Positions 37,885 to 47,906 of a DNA stretch of 64,000 nt are shown here, piece after piece; position 1 is the first letter of the stretch; every line of letters begins with the position of its first letter. This DNA is from Rhodospirillales bacterium (GTDB taxonomy: Bacteria > Pseudomonadota > Alphaproteobacteria > Rhodospirillales > WMHbin7), in the NCBI GenBank assembly GCA_016214125.1, contig JACRPC010000015.1:1-64000 (forward strand). The letters run 5' to 3'. Position numbers and translations under genes: made by a program. The notes under the pieces were generated by a model, which ran no database searches, was not told the DNA's origin, and was given only the letters and a program-made list of their open reading frames with translations.

Positions 37885-40494
37885 ATGATGAGGCCGGGGT
37901 GGAGCCAGCGAAGCGAGAGCGGATACCTTCCGAATATGGTCGAGCGACGGAAAAAGCCGCGCGACATGGTCAAGAAACGGGGTCGGGCGGCCGCCAAGCC
38001 GGTCCCGGCGCCGGCGGCCGACTCCAGCTTGCTGGCCATCAGCCAATTGTTCGCCGCCGAGTTTCCGGGCGTGGTCTTTCAGCGCCGGCGCGACGCCCAA
38101 GGCGCCATCACCTACCCCTATCTGTCGCCCAGCCTGCCCCGCCTGCTCGGGGTGGCGGCGCCGGCGCTTTCGGTCAACCGCGAAGGCGAGCTCGACGTCA
38201 TCCATTGGGCGGACCGTCAAGGCCACGCCGCGGCGGTGCAGCGCTCGGCCGAGACGCTGGAGCCGTGCTTTGAATCCTTCCGGGCGATCGGCGCCGAGGG
38301 CAAGGTCGTCTGGCTGGAAGGCACGTCGATCCCGCGCCCGGCCGAGGCGGGCGCCGTGGTCTGGGACGGCATTCTGATCGATGTCTCCGAGCGGGTGCAC
38401 GCCGAACAGCGCCTGGAAACCATTCTCGCCAATGCCGCCGATTGCCTGATCGCCATCGACGACGAGGGACGGATCGAGATGGTGAACGATGCTGCCGCGG
38501 CCCTCTTCGGCTACCCGGCCCAAGACATGCTGGGCCGCAACATCTCGATGCTGATGCCCGAGCCGCACCGTTCGGCGCACGACGGCTATTTGCGGCGCTT
38601 TCAGGCGCGGGGCACCTCGGACATCGTCGCCAACCGGCGGCCGCGCGAGCTGGTCGGCCTGCGCAAGGACGGCAGCACCTTTCCCTTCGAGCTGGCGGTG
38701 AACGAGGTCAAGATCGAGGGCCGGCGCTTCTTCATCGGCAGCGGCCGCGACATCACGGCTCGCAAGGAAACCGAGGCGGCGTTGCGCGATTCCGAAGAGC
38801 GGCTGCGCGGCATCACCGACAACATCCCCGGCATCGTCTTTCGCCGCGTTCAGGACCCGAGCGGCGACAGCCGCTATTCCTATGTCAGCGACGGCCTGCG
38901 CGATCTGTTGAACGTCGAGCCCGAGGCGATCCTGTCCGGTCGCACCCATTTCCGCGATCTGCTGTCGCCCGAGCAGCGCCGCATGCCGCCGCTCGCCCTG
39001 CCGCCCGAGACGGCGGGGGCGGTGGGCCAGACGGTCGATCAGGAGCTGCATTTCCGCACCCCCGACGGGCTGGAGCGCTGGTTGCAGACGATCAGCCGGC
39101 CCCGCCGGCTCGAGGGCGGCGAGGTGGTCTGGGACGGCGTCGCGCTCGACATCACGGCGCGCAAGGAGGCGGAGCGGCGGCTCAGCTATCTCGCCTATCA
39201 CGATCCGCTGACCGGAGCGGCCAACCGGGCGTTGTTCCTCGATCGCTTCCAGGCGGCCAGCCGCTTGGCCCAGGATTTGGGCGAGACGCTGAACGTGCTC
39301 TCGCTCGGCATCGACGGCTTCGCCTTCATCAACACCACGCTCGGCCATCGGGTCGGCGATCAGCTCTTGAAGGCGATCGCGCGGCGCATGCAAAACCTGG
39401 TCGGGCGCGCCGACACCGTGGCCCGGGTCGGCGGCGATCGCTTTCTCGTCTTGCTGACCGGGGTCACCGGCGAACGCCAGGTTTCGGAAATGGTCGAACG
39501 CCTGTGGCGCGGCCTGCGCGAGCCCCTGCCGGTCGAGGGTCAGGAATTCGAACTCGCCTGCTCGATCGGCGTCGCCGTCTTTCCGAGGGACGGCGCCGAC
39601 GCCGAAACCCTGATCAAGAACGCCGACAGCGCGCTGGGCGCCGCCAAGGAGGAGGGCTCGGGCGGCATCCACGTCTTCACCGCCGAACTGGGCCAGCGCG
39701 GCAGCCGCAAGCTCACCTTGCAAAACCGGTTGCGCCGGGCGATCGACGCCCACGAGCTGGTCGCGCACTATCAGCCGCAGCTCGATCTCGCCACTGGCCA
39801 GATGGTGGGCCTGGAGGCGCTGGTGCGCTGGACGCCGGCCGAGGGGCCGGTGTCGCCGGTCGAGTTCATTCCGGTGGCCGAAGAATTCGGCCTGATCGAC
39901 GCGATCTCCGATGTCATGCTGTTCGCGGTCGCCAGGCAATTGCGCGCCTGGCGCGGCCAGGGGCTGCCGGTGGTGCCGGTGGCGGTCAACATCTCGGGGC
40001 GCCAGTTCCACAATCCGCGCCGCCTCATCCAGACGCTCGAACAGGTGTTGGGGGAAAGCGGCCTGCCCTCCAGCCTGATCGAACTCGAACTCACCGAAAG
40101 CTCGGCGATGCGCGATCCCAAGCAGGCCAGCGCGGTGATCGCCCAACTGGCCGAGATGGGCCTGAAATGCGCCATCGACGATTTCGGCACCGGCTATTCC
40201 TCGCTCGCCGTCCTGAAGCGCTTCCCGATCCGCAAGCTCAAGGTCGACCGCTCCTTCGTGATCGATATCGATCACGACGCCAACGACGCCGCCATCGTCC
40301 AGGCGGTGATCGCCATGGCGCACGCCCTCAATCTGGTGGTGGTGGCGGAAGGGGTGGAGACGGAAAGCCATCTGCGCTTCCTGCGCGGGCTGGGCTGCGA
40401 CCAGATGCAGGGTTATTTGTTCAGCAAACCCCTGCCGGCCGACGAAATGGCCAAGCTGCTCATCGAGGGACGCCGGCTTTCCCTCCCCGAATAG
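37885..40494 (+). CDS. PAS-GGDEF-EAL c-di-GMP protein with degenerate cyclase site
   Basis: 869 residues, predicted cytoplasmic. Three PAS-like units (~50-170, 170-295, 300-425, the middle with IEMVNDAAAALFGYPAQDML) precede a GGDEF domain (~428-590) and an EAL domain (~605-860). The cyclase signature reads GGDRF instead of GG(D/E)EF, so cyclase activity is probably lost. The EAL site looks complete: LEALVRW, ELTES, DDFGTGYSS, KVDRSFV and EGVET, so it is likely a PAS-regulated c-di-GMP phosphodiesterase. The start is uncertain: ATG 37885 has no clear ribosome-binding site and Met at 37935 is an alternative. Confidence 0.85.
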   Translation: MMRPGWSQRSESGYLPNMVERRKKPRDMVKKRGRAAAKPVPAPAADSSLLAISQLFAAEFPGVVFQRRRDAQGAITYPYLSPSLPRLLGVAAPALSVNREGELDVIHWADRQGHAAAVQRSAETLEPCFESFRAIGAEGKVVWLEGTSIPRPAEAGAVVWDGILIDVSERVHAEQRLETILANAADCLIAIDDEGRIEMVNDAAAALFGYPAQDMLGRNISMLMPEPHRSAHDGYLRRFQARGTSDIVANRRPRELVGLRKDGSTFPFELAVNEVKIEGRRFFIGSGRDITARKETEAALRDSEERLRGITDNIPGIVFRRVQDPSGDSRYSYVSDGLRDLLNVEPEAILSGRTHFRDLLSPEQRRMPPLALPPETAGAVGQTVDQELHFRTPDGLERWLQTISRPRRLEGGEVVWDGVALDITARKEAERRLSYLAYHDPLTGAANRALFLDRFQAASRLAQDLGETLNVLSLGIDGFAFINTTLGHRVGDQLLKAIARRMQNLVGRADTVARVGGDRFLVLLTGVTGERQVSEMVERLWRGLREPLPVEGQEFELACSIGVAVFPRDGADAETLIKNADSALGAAKEEGSGGIHVFTAELGQRGSRKLTLQNRLRRAIDAHELVAHYQPQLDLATGQMVGLEALVRWTPAEGPVSPVEFIPVAEEFGLIDAISDVMLFAVARQLRAWRGQGLPVVPVAVNISGRQFHNPRRLIQTLEQVLGESGLPSSLIELELTESSAMRDPKQASAVIAQLAEMGLKCAIDDFGTGYSSLAVLKRFPIRKLKVDRSFVIDIDHDANDAAIVQAVIAMAHALNLVVVAEGVETESHLRFLRGLGCDQMQGYLFSKPLPADEMAKLLIEGRRLSLPE

Positions 40495-40649
40495 ATCCTT
40501 ATCGTCATCGCCTTGACTCGTCGGGTAGGGCGGGGCACCATAAACAACGTTTGCAGTTGCAGAGGGAGGGCACCCGGGGATCGTTCCGGGGGCGAGAGGG
40601 TGACCTTCCGGACGCGGAATCGATTTGAACAACAGGGTGTTCTTGGACC

Positions 40650-41312
40650 ATGGCCTCCGGCGTTCACAAGCATTCCTACACCGTCACCTGCGCGTCCAGT
40701 TTCCGCGACGCCGTCGAGGGTCTGGCTGGACGGCGCAAGGTCAATGTCGGCGATTTGGCGCGCTCGGTCATGCTGGTGGTGCCCAAAGAGACCATCGAAG
40801 TCCAGCCCGATCCGGGCGAGCCGGTTCCCGGTGATCGGGAAACGGTGATTTTGAAATCCGGGCCCTCCGAGGGCCGGCCCTGGCGGCGCAAGCCGCGGCT
40901 GCAGGTGCGCATGTCGCCCGGACTGGCAATCCCCTTCATCCGCAAGGCGCTGGCCTTGGCGCTGGCGATGGAGAAGGGCGATCTGGCGGTGCGGCTCGAC
41001 GATCCGGCCAAGCCGGTCGAACCGCCGCCCGAGATGGTGATCGAGAAGGCCCGCCATGTCGAAGAGGTCGAGCGGCTGCGCGCCATCATCGGCGTGCTGT
41101 CCTTCGAGCCCCTGAACGAAGGCGTGCGCTCGCGCGAGGAGGCGTTGCATGTGCTGGGCTTTCCGCCCACCGCCCGGCCCGACGACAAGACCCTGCGCGC
41201 CAAGTTCCGCATGCTGGCCACCATCCATCATCCGGACAGCGACCACGGCAACCATCAGCGCATGAGCCAGCTCAACGCCGCCATCGACATCCTCAGGCGC
41301 GGCGCGGCGTAG
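40650..41312 (+). CDS. Protein with unknown N-terminal region and C-terminal J-domain
   Basis: 220 residues. The last ~65 residues are J-domain-like: EALHVLGFPPTARPDDKTLR, then FRMLATIHHPDS with the HPD tripeptide that stimulates DnaK, then MSQLNAAIDILRR. The N-terminal ~150 residues (FRDAVEGLAGRRKVNVGDLA, and RLQVRMSPGLAIPFIRKALA) match no family I recognise; a proline/basic linker divides them. It may recruit DnaK to a specific client. It is preceded by a 155-base gap with a small CCCGG/CCGGG hairpin near 40573-40590 and ends 9 bases from the convergent pyrE. Confidence 0.7.
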   Translation: MASGVHKHSYTVTCASSFRDAVEGLAGRRKVNVGDLARSVMLVVPKETIEVQPDPGEPVPGDRETVILKSGPSEGRPWRRKPRLQVRMSPGLAIPFIRKALALALAMEKGDLAVRLDDPAKPVEPPPEMVIEKARHVEEVERLRAIIGVLSFEPLNEGVRSREEALHVLGFPPTARPDDKTLRAKFRMLATIHHPDSDHGNHQRMSQLNAAIDILRRGAA

Positions 41313-41321
41313 TCGCTTGTC

Positions 41322-42011
41322 TTAGGCGCCCTTGCCGCCGTGCGAGGCCGACCAGCCGACTGGGTCGTAGAGGAAGGCGCGCACCTGATCGAGGGTCGCC
41401 TTGTCAAAGGCGCTGCCATGCTCGGCCACTTCGAGCACGTCCCACCAGTTGGCGAGATAGTGGAGCCGGATGCCGATGTCCTCGAGCGTCTTCAAGGCGC
41501 CCGGAAAGACGCCGTAGAAGAACACCACCAGGGCGTGGTTGACGGTGGCGCCGGCCTCGCGCAGCGCCTGGCAGAAGATCACCTTGCTCGCCCCGTCCGA
41601 AGCCAGATCTTCGACCAGGAGCACGCGGGCGTTGTCGTCGAAATGGCCCTCGATTTGGGCGTTACGGCCGAAGCCCTTGGGCTTCTTGCGCACATAGAGC
41701 ATGGGCAGGCCGAGCGCCTCGGACAGCCAGGCGGCGTAGGGAATGCCGGCGGTCTCGCCGCCCGCCACCGCGTCGAGGCTGGAAAAGCCGACCTCGCGCT
41801 CCACCGCCGCCGCCGCCAGCTCGGTGATCTTGCGCCTGGCGCGCGGATACGAGATCACCCGCCGGCAATCGATGTAGACCGGGCTGGCCCAGCCTGAGGT
41901 GAGCTTGTAGGGGTTTTCCGGTCGGAAATTGACCGCTCCGATCTCCAAAAGGATGCGGGCGACGGTCAAACCGGCCTGTTTCTGTTCCGGCGAGCGCGCG
42001 ACGACGGCCAT
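41322..42011 (-). CDS. pyrE: Orotate phosphoribosyltransferase
   Basis: About 229 residues. It shows the OPRT pattern: YKLTSGWASPVYIDCRRVIS, AGGETAGIPYAAWL, and the PRPP-binding loop VLLVEDLASDGASK. It converts orotate and PRPP to orotidine monophosphate in pyrimidine synthesis. The ATG at 42011 has GGGAGGG about 8 bases upstream. It follows ubiD on the same strand after 68 bases. Confidence 0.92.
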   Translation of the reverse strand: MAVVARSPEQKQAGLTVARILLEIGAVNFRPENPYKLTSGWASPVYIDCRRVISYPRARRKITELAAAAVEREVGFSSLDAVAGGETAGIPYAAWLSEALGLPMLYVRKKPKGFGRNAQIEGHFDDNARVLLVEDLASDGASKVIFCQALREAGATVNHALVVFFYGVFPGALKTLEDIGIRLHYLANWWDVLEVAEHGSAFDKATLDQVRAFLYDPVGWSASHGGKGA

Positions 42012-42079
42012 GCTGAATCCCTCCCGTTGGGCGCCTTTCTTTACGGCGATTCGGGCCGCCCTGGCAATGGGGGCGTCGT

Positions 42080-43558
42080 TCAGAATCCGTATTCCGACCA
42101 GCGGCCGGTGACCTTGGCCACGATGTCCTCGGCCATTTTGAGGGGCAGGCCCCAGGGCCGGTCGGTCTCGGTGCCGATCTTGGTGGTGGCGTCGAGCCCC
42201 AGCTTGCCGCCCAGCCCGGCCTTGGGGCTGGCGAAATCGAGATAGTCGATGGGCGTGTTGTCGATGGCGACGATGTCGCGCACCGGGTCCATGCGGGTGG
42301 CGATCGCCCACATCACGTCCTTCCAGTCCCGCGCGCTGACATCGTCGTCGATGACGATGACGAACTTGGTGTAGACGAATTGGCGCAGGAACGACCACAC
42401 CCCCATCATCACGCGGCGCGCATGGCCGGGATAGGCCTTCTTGATCGACACCACGGCGATGCGGTACGAGCAGCCCTCGGGCGGCAGCCAGAAATCGACG
42501 ATCTCGGGAAATTGCTGCTGAAGAAGGGGGATGAACACTTCGTTCAGCGCCTCGCCCAGGACGCTGGGCTCGTCGGGCGGCCGGCCGGTGAAGGTCGACA
42601 GATAGACCGGCGCCCGGCGCATGGTGATCGCCGAGACGGTGAAAACCGGAAAGGGCTCGACGGCGTTGTAATAGCCGGTGTGGTCGCCATAGGGGCCCTC
42701 CGGCCCGGTTTGGTCGAGCGAGACATGGCCTTCCAGCACGATCTCGGCCTCGGCCGGCACCTTCAAGGGGATCGTCTTGCACGGCACCAGCGCCACCTTC
42801 TTGCCCCGCAACAGGCCGGCGAACTGATATTCGGAAAGGGTGTCGGGCACCGGCGTCACCGCCGCCAGCAGGGTGCCCGGATCGGCGCCGATCACCGCCG
42901 CCACCGGCATCGGATCGGACCGCACCGCCTTCCAGCGGGCGAAATGCTGGGCGCCGCCGCGCTGGGCCAGCCAACGCATCAGCGTGGTGTTCCGGCCGGT
43001 CACCTGCATGCGGTAGATGCCGAGATTGGCGCCGTCGCGCTTGTCGCCGCCCGGTCCCTCGGTCACCACCAAGGGCCAGGTGATGAGCGGCGCCGGCTCG
43101 CCCGGCCAGCAGCTCTGGATGGGCAGGCGGGCCAGATCGACCGCGTCGCCTTCCCAGACGATCTCCTGACAGGGCGCCTTGGAAACCAGGGTAGGCTTCA
43201 TCGCCAGCACGGTCTTGGCCAAGGGCAGCATCGCCACCGCCTCGCGCCAGCCGCCGGGCGGCTCGGGCTGCTTCAAGAAGGCCAGCGTCTCGCCCACCTG
43301 GCGCAAGTGGCCGGGCTCGCGCCCCATGCCCCAGGCGACGCGCTCGACGGTGCCGAACAGGTTGGCGAGCACCGGCATGGAGGCCGGTTTGCCGTCGGCG
43401 CCGATCGGCGTCTCGAACAGCACGGCGGGGCCGCCCTGGCGGACCAGCCGGGCTTGGATTTCCGTCATTTCCAGAACGGTCGCCACCGGGGCGGCGATCC
43501 GCTTCAACCGGCCGTGGCGTTCCAGATGGGCGACGAAGGCGCTAAGGGAGTCGAACAT
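42080..43558 (-). CDS. ubiD: UbiD-family prenylated-FMN decarboxylase
   Basis: 492 residues, close to E. coli UbiD. Recognisable segments include [50 protein letters not shown] (with the catalytic Glu region), [20 protein letters not shown] and the final [14 protein letters not shown]. It probably decarboxylates 3-polyprenyl-4-hydroxybenzoate in ubiquinone synthesis, using prenylated FMN. The ATG at 43558 gives the standard N-terminus ([18 protein letters not shown]). UbiX is not in the window. Confidence 0.9.
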   Translation of the reverse strand: MFDSLSAFVAHLERHGRLKRIAAPVATVLEMTEIQARLVRQGGPAVLFETPIGADGKPASMPVLANLFGTVERVAWGMGREPGHLRQVGETLAFLKQPEPPGGWREAVAMLPLAKTVLAMKPTLVSKAPCQEIVWEGDAVDLARLPIQSCWPGEPAPLITWPLVVTEGPGGDKRDGANLGIYRMQVTGRNTTLMRWLAQRGGAQHFARWKAVRSDPMPVAAVIGADPGTLLAAVTPVPDTLSEYQFAGLLRGKKVALVPCKTIPLKVPAEAEIVLEGHVSLDQTGPEGPYGDHTGYYNAVEPFPVFTVSAITMRRAPVYLSTFTGRPPDEPSVLGEALNEVFIPLLQQQFPEIVDFWLPPEGCSYRIAVVSIKKAYPGHARRVMMGVWSFLRQFVYTKFVIVIDDDVSARDWKDVMWAIATRMDPVRDIVAIDNTPIDYLDFASPKAGLGGKLGLDATTKIGTETDRPWGLPLKMAEDIVAKVTGRWSEYGF

Positions 43559-43676
43559 GCTGGCAGTAAGAAACGAAGCGGCCCGCCCGGTCAAGCCCGC
43601 CCGTTCCTCCAAGAACGATTTGGCTTCAACCGATTCTCCGATTCGGCCATAATGACGGGCTGCGAGGAGAGGGTCC

Positions 43677-45482
43677 ATGAACGACACAGCCGGCCAAGCC
43701 GTGATCGGGGAAGACCGTTACCGGCGTCTGATCGACGTCGGCATCGCCCTGTCGGCGGAAAAGAACCACGACCGCCTGATGGAGATGATTCTCCTCGAGG
43801 CGAAGTCCTTCTACAACGCCGACGGCGGCACCCTTTACCTGATGACCGAGGACCAAAAGGCGCTGCGCTTCACCATCATGCGCAACGACGCCTTGAACAT
43901 CGCCATGGGCGGCACCACCGGCAAGCCGATTCCCTTTCCGCCGCTGCCGCTCTACGACGCCCAGGGCAAGCCGCGCAGCGACGCGGTGGCGGTTCACGCC
44001 GCGCTCACCGGCAATTCGATCAACATTCCCGACGTCTACGCGGTCAAGGATTTCGACTTCACCGGCGCCAAGAAATTCGACGCCGCCAACAAGTACCGCA
44101 CCACCTCGTCTTTGGTGGTGCCGCTCAAGGACCACAAGGGCGAGGTGATGGGGGTCATCCAGCTCATCAACGCCTTGGATGCCCAGCGCAACCCGATTCC
44201 CTTCGACACCGGGCTGCAGCCGCTGATCGAGGCCCTGGCCTCGCAAGCCGCGGTGGCGCTCAACAACCAGCAACTGCTGGCCGCCCAGATCCGGCTGTTC
44301 AATTCCTTCATCAAGGTGATCTCGACCGCGATCGACGCCAAATCGCCCTACACCGGCGGCCACTGTTTGCGGGTGCCCGAAATCACCCGCATGCTCTGCG
44401 AAGCGGCCTGCGACCAGAGCGACGGCCCGTTCGCCGATTTCATGCTCTCCGACGACCAGTGGTACGAGCTTGAGGTGGCGGCCGGGCTGCACGATTGCGG
44501 CAAGGTCACGACGCCGGAATACGTGGTCGACAAGGCGACCAAGCTCGAGACCATCTACAACCGCATCCACGAGATTCGCATGCGCTTCGAGGTCATCAAG
44601 CGCGACCGGGTGATCCGTTATCTCGAAGGCCGGGTGACGGGCGAGGGCGACACCGAGGCCCGGCGCCAGGAACTCGAAGACGAACTGGCCAAGCTCGACG
44701 ACGAGTTCGCCTTCGTCGCCGAGTGCAACGTCGGCGGCGAATTCATGGCGCCCGAAAAGATCGCCCGCCTGAAATCGATTGGCGAACGCACCTGGACCCG
44801 CACGCTCGACGACACGCTGGGCCTGTCGATCATGGAGGCGCGCCGCATGCCCAAGGAGCGGCCCGCCCTGCCGGTGGTCGAGCCCCTCTTGGCCGACAAG
44901 CCCGAGCACCGCATCGAGCACGAAGTCGCCAACCCGCTGGCAATCGAAAATCCTGAGGGCTTCACCCTCAAGGTGCCGGAGCTCAAATTCAATCTGGGCG
45001 AACTGCACAATCTGGCGATCGCGCGGGGCACGCTGTCCGACGAGGACCGCTTCCACATCAACAACCACATCGTCCAGACAATCCTGATGCTGAAGGCGCT
45101 GCCCTTCCCCAAGAACCTGAAGGCGGTGCCCGAGCTGGCCGGCTGCCACCACGAGACCATGAACGGCAGGGGCTATCCGCGCAGCCTGAAGCGCGAGGAC
45201 ATGAGCGTGCCGGCCCGCATCATGGCGATCGCCGACGTCTTCGAGGCGCTCACCGCCTCGGATCGGCCCTACAAGCCGCCAAAGACGCTGTCCGACAGCC
45301 TGAAGATCATGTCCTTCATGTGCAAGGACGGGCATCTCGATCCCGACCTGTTCAACCTCTTCCTCTCTTCGGGGGTGTGGAAGATCTTCGCCGACAAGTT
45401 CCTCAAGCCCGAACAGATCGATGCCGTCGACATCGAGAAATTCCTGTTCAAGCCGGCGCCGCCGAAGACCGCCGCCGAATAA
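43677..45482 (+). CDS. GAF-HD-GYP c-di-GMP phosphodiesterase with large insertion
   Basis: 601 residues. A GAF domain covers ~20-190 ([39 protein letters not shown]). An HD-GYP domain follows, with GLHDCGKV (~269-276) and [11 protein letters not shown] (~491-501). In ordinary HD-GYP domains these two motifs lie about 60 residues apart; here they are ~220 apart because of a ~150-residue, charged, helical insertion. Both metal-site motifs are intact, so c-di-GMP hydrolysis is likely, with the insertion as a possible control element. The start has GAGGAGAGGG upstream. The 3' end overlaps the convergent DUF721 gene by 35 bases. Confidence 0.85.
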   Translation: MNDTAGQAVIGEDRYRRLIDVGIALSAEKNHDRLMEMILLEAKSFYNADGGTLYLMTEDQKALRFTIMRNDALNIAMGGTTGKPIPFPPLPLYDAQGKPRSDAVAVHAALTGNSINIPDVYAVKDFDFTGAKKFDAANKYRTTSSLVVPLKDHKGEVMGVIQLINALDAQRNPIPFDTGLQPLIEALASQAAVALNNQQLLAAQIRLFNSFIKVISTAIDAKSPYTGGHCLRVPEITRMLCEAACDQSDGPFADFMLSDDQWYELEVAAGLHDCGKVTTPEYVVDKATKLETIYNRIHEIRMRFEVIKRDRVIRYLEGRVTGEGDTEARRQELEDELAKLDDEFAFVAECNVGGEFMAPEKIARLKSIGERTWTRTLDDTLGLSIMEARRMPKERPALPVVEPLLADKPEHRIEHEVANPLAIENPEGFTLKVPELKFNLGELHNLAIARGTLSDEDRFHINNHIVQTILMLKALPFPKNLKAVPELAGCHHETMNGRGYPRSLKREDMSVPARIMAIADVFEALTASDRPYKPPKTLSDSLKIMSFMCKDGHLDPDLFNLFLSSGVWKIFADKFLKPEQIDAVDIEKFLFKPAPPKTAAE

Positions 45483-45954
45483 GCGCGCCGCCGATCGCCG
45501 TCAGAACCGATTTCAGCTCGGGGTCGGCGACGCCGGCCACGAGCCCTTCCAGTTCCGCCGTCTCCTCGGGCGCCAAGGGGCGCGGCGCCTCCGGTTTGGC
45601 CGCCGCTGCGGCGGGCAGGGGGCCTTGAGTGAGCGCCAGGCGCGCCACCGCCCGATAACCCAAGAAGCCGTTCACCCGCTCCAAAATGAGCGGCGCCAGA
45701 TGCTGGACCAGGGTCGCCTGGGCGCCGCTGGCGACCCGAAGATGCAAGGTGGCGTCGCCGGGCTTGCCCTTTTGCCAGGCGATGCGCATCGGGCAGGTGG
45801 CGCGGGCCAGATCGGCGCCCATCACCTCGGCCCAACGGGCGATCAGGTCGGCGGCGGCGAAGCCGCGCTTGCCCAAGGCCGGCTTGGCGGCCCGGCGCAC
45901 CGCGCCCGCCGCCGCCTTCAAACCGCCACCGCGCCATTCCCTTTTCGGCTCCAT
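45448..45954 (-). CDS. DUF721 / DciA-like protein
   Basis: 168 residues. The DUF721 domain (~20-110: FAAADLIARWAEVMGADLAR, RVASGAQATLVQHLAPLILE) is the fold of DciA, which helps load the replicative helicase DnaB in bacteria lacking DnaC. The C-terminal third is Ala/Pro-rich and variable. It is divergent from mutY with only 16 bases between start codons, a gene pair common in alphaproteobacteria. Confidence 0.78.
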   Translation of the reverse strand: MEPKREWRGGGLKAAAGAVRRAAKPALGKRGFAAADLIARWAEVMGADLARATCPMRIAWQKGKPGDATLHLRVASGAQATLVQHLAPLILERVNGFLGYRAVARLALTQGPLPAAAAAKPEAPRPLAPEETAELEGLVAGVADPELKSVLTAIGGALIRRRSSAAPA

Positions 45955-45970
45955 CCGGACAGGATAGCCG

Positions 45971-47008
45971 ATGGCCGGCGCTTTACCATCCCCCGATCCC
46001 AAGCGGTTGCTCGCCTGGTACGACGTCCACAAGCGAGCGCTGCCCTGGCGCGTCCGCCGCGACCCCTATCGGATCTGGCTATCCGAGGTGATGGCGCAGC
46101 AGACGACGCTGGCCGCCGTCATCCCCTATTACCAGGCCTTCCTCGCCCGTTGGCCCAGTCTGGCCGATCTGGCCGCCGCCGACGCCGAGGAGGTGCTGGC
46201 CGCCTGGTCGGGGCTCGGCTATTACCGGCGGGCCCGCCATCTCCATGCCTGCGCCCGGATCGTGGCCCAGGATTTGGGCGGGCGCTTTCCCGAGAGCGTC
46301 GAAGGTCTGCGCGCCCTTCCCGGCCTTGGCGCCTACAGCGCCGCCGCCATCGCCGCCATCGCCTTCGAACGGCCGACCGTGCCGGTCGATGGCAATGTGC
46401 TGCGCGTCGTCGCCCGCCTGTTCGCCGTGACCAAGCCGTTGGCTCAGGCCAAGGCCGATTTGGCCGAGCGCGCCCAAACGCTTAGGCCCCGCCGCCGCTT
46501 CGGCGATTTTGCCCAGGCACTGATGGAATTGGGAGCGCTGGTTTGCACGCCGCGCGCCCCCGATTGCCCGCGCTGTCCCTGGGCGAAGGCCTGCCGGGCT
46601 CGCGCCCAGGGGATCGCCGATTCGCTGCCGCAAAAATCGGCCAAGAAGGCCAAGCCGATGCTCCAGGCGGTGGCCTTCCTCCTGCGCCGCGCCGACGGGG
46701 CGGTGCTGCTTCGCCGCCGTCCGGATACCGGCCTGTTGGCGGGAATGCTGGAACTGCCCTCGACGCCCTGGCGGGAAAAGCCCTGGAACCTCGACGACGC
46801 CCTGGAGCACGCGCCCCCCGGCCGAGACTGGCAGGAATCCGCCCCTCCCTTCCGCCATGTCTTCAGCCATGTGAGCGTCACCTTGCGGGTGGTGGCGGGC
46901 CGGCCGGCCGGGCGATTGGCCGGGCTTTGGGCCAAGCCCGGGCAATGGGGCGGCCTGGCCCTTCCCAGCCTCACTGCCAAGGCGCTCGCACGGTCAGGGC
47001 AATCCTGA
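45971..47008 (+). CDS. mutY: A/G-specific adenine glycosylase
   Basis: 345 residues. The HhH-GPD core has the catalytic Glu in SEVMAQQTTLAAVIPYY, the hairpin ALPGLGAYSAAAIAAIAF and catalytic Asp in VPVDGNVLRVVARL. The [4Fe-4S] cluster motif is CTPRAPDCPRCPWAKAC, with Cys spacing 6-2-5. A C-terminal NUDIX-like domain for 8-oxoG recognition follows. It removes adenine opposite 8-oxoguanine. The gene is divergent from the DciA-like gene. Confidence 0.94.
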   Translation: MAGALPSPDPKRLLAWYDVHKRALPWRVRRDPYRIWLSEVMAQQTTLAAVIPYYQAFLARWPSLADLAAADAEEVLAAWSGLGYYRRARHLHACARIVAQDLGGRFPESVEGLRALPGLGAYSAAAIAAIAFERPTVPVDGNVLRVVARLFAVTKPLAQAKADLAERAQTLRPRRRFGDFAQALMELGALVCTPRAPDCPRCPWAKACRARAQGIADSLPQKSAKKAKPMLQAVAFLLRRADGAVLLRRRPDTGLLAGMLELPSTPWREKPWNLDDALEHAPPGRDWQESAPPFRHVFSHVSVTLRVVAGRPAGRLAGLWAKPGQWGGLALPSLTAKALARSGQS

Positions 47009-47157
47009 CCCTTCTGACCTGGATCAATGACGGCCTAGCGGAATTCCCTTAGGAAGGTTCCGCGCCGCAGTTTGCCAGGGCGTATTGCCAAGGCAAACCA
47101 AAAGAGTGCAAACGAACTTGATAACGTTGACTTATTGACTTTTCATTGCGGCGCAAA

Positions 47158-47171
47158 ATAACTTTTGTTAT
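47158..47171. promoter_or_regulatory. AT-rich palindrome in the promoter region of the PAS gene
   Basis: ATAAC (47158-47162) and GTTAT (47167-47171) flank TTTT, in a ~90-base AT-rich stretch (47100-47190) that stands out in this GC-rich window. Two TTGACT hexamers and a TATGATAAT lie around it but not at standard spacing from each other. It may be a regulator site or part of the promoter of the PAS gene. No gene is seen in 47009-47255. Confidence 0.35.
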
Positions 47172-47255
47172 GATAATTTGAAACAAGCGACCAACCTCCG
47201 GTTTCGGGAATCGGCGGTCGGTCGAAAAAAGTCATGAAATCAAAAGTGGGGCAAA

Positions 47256-47780
47256 ATGAACATAATTTCGAGACCCTTAAGCGGGGTCGAACGCACCTTT
47301 TCCAGCGACGAACTGATCGTCAGCAAGACTGACACCAAGGGGGTGATCACCTACGCCAACGACATCTTCATCAAGATGAGCGGCTACACCGAGGCCGAGC
47401 TTCTGGGCCAGCCGCATTCGTTGATCCGCCACCCCGACATGCCGCGCTGCGTGTTCAAGTTTCTCTGGGACACCATCGCCACCGGCCAAGAGGTCTTCGC
47501 CTATGTGGTCAACCGGGCCAAGCCGGGCGATCATTACTGGGTGTTCGCGCATGTGACGGCCAATTACAATCGCGACCGGCAGATCATCGGCTACTCCTCG
47601 AACCGCCGCTCGCCCAAGAAATCGGCGATCGACGCCATCAAGCCGATCTACGCCCAGCTTCTGGCCGAGGAGCAGCGCCACGCCGACCGCAAGGCGGGGC
47701 TCGAGGCCTCGTTCAAGATGCTGGTCGATGTCGTCAAGAACAGCGGCATGAGCTACGAGAAGCTGATCTTCGCGCTGTAG
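47256..47780 (+). CDS. Aer-like PAS-domain protein without output domain
   Basis: 174 residues. The PAS domain (~15-125) is of the aerotaxis type: GVITYANDIFIKMSGYTEAE, LIRHPDMPRCVFKFLW and YVVNRAKPGDHYWVFAHVTA match the FAD-binding Aer PAS of chemoreceptors. After it comes a short helical tail (~130-174) and no HAMP, MCP or kinase domain, so the signal must pass to another protein. The start at 47256 follows an AT-rich promoter-like region. Confidence 0.8.
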   Translation: MNIISRPLSGVERTFSSDELIVSKTDTKGVITYANDIFIKMSGYTEAELLGQPHSLIRHPDMPRCVFKFLWDTIATGQEVFAYVVNRAKPGDHYWVFAHVTANYNRDRQIIGYSSNRRSPKKSAIDAIKPIYAQLLAEEQRHADRKAGLEASFKMLVDVVKNSGMSYEKLIFAL

Positions 47781-47906
47781 CCGTGACCGTTTTGTCTTGC
47801 CGTCTTGATAGCGCCCATTCGGCTTGGCCGTTCTAAGATTGGCCTGTCCGGCCCGCAACCCCGGCCCGGTCTGGAAGAAGGCGTCAAGGCGCGGTATAGT
47901 CCCATC

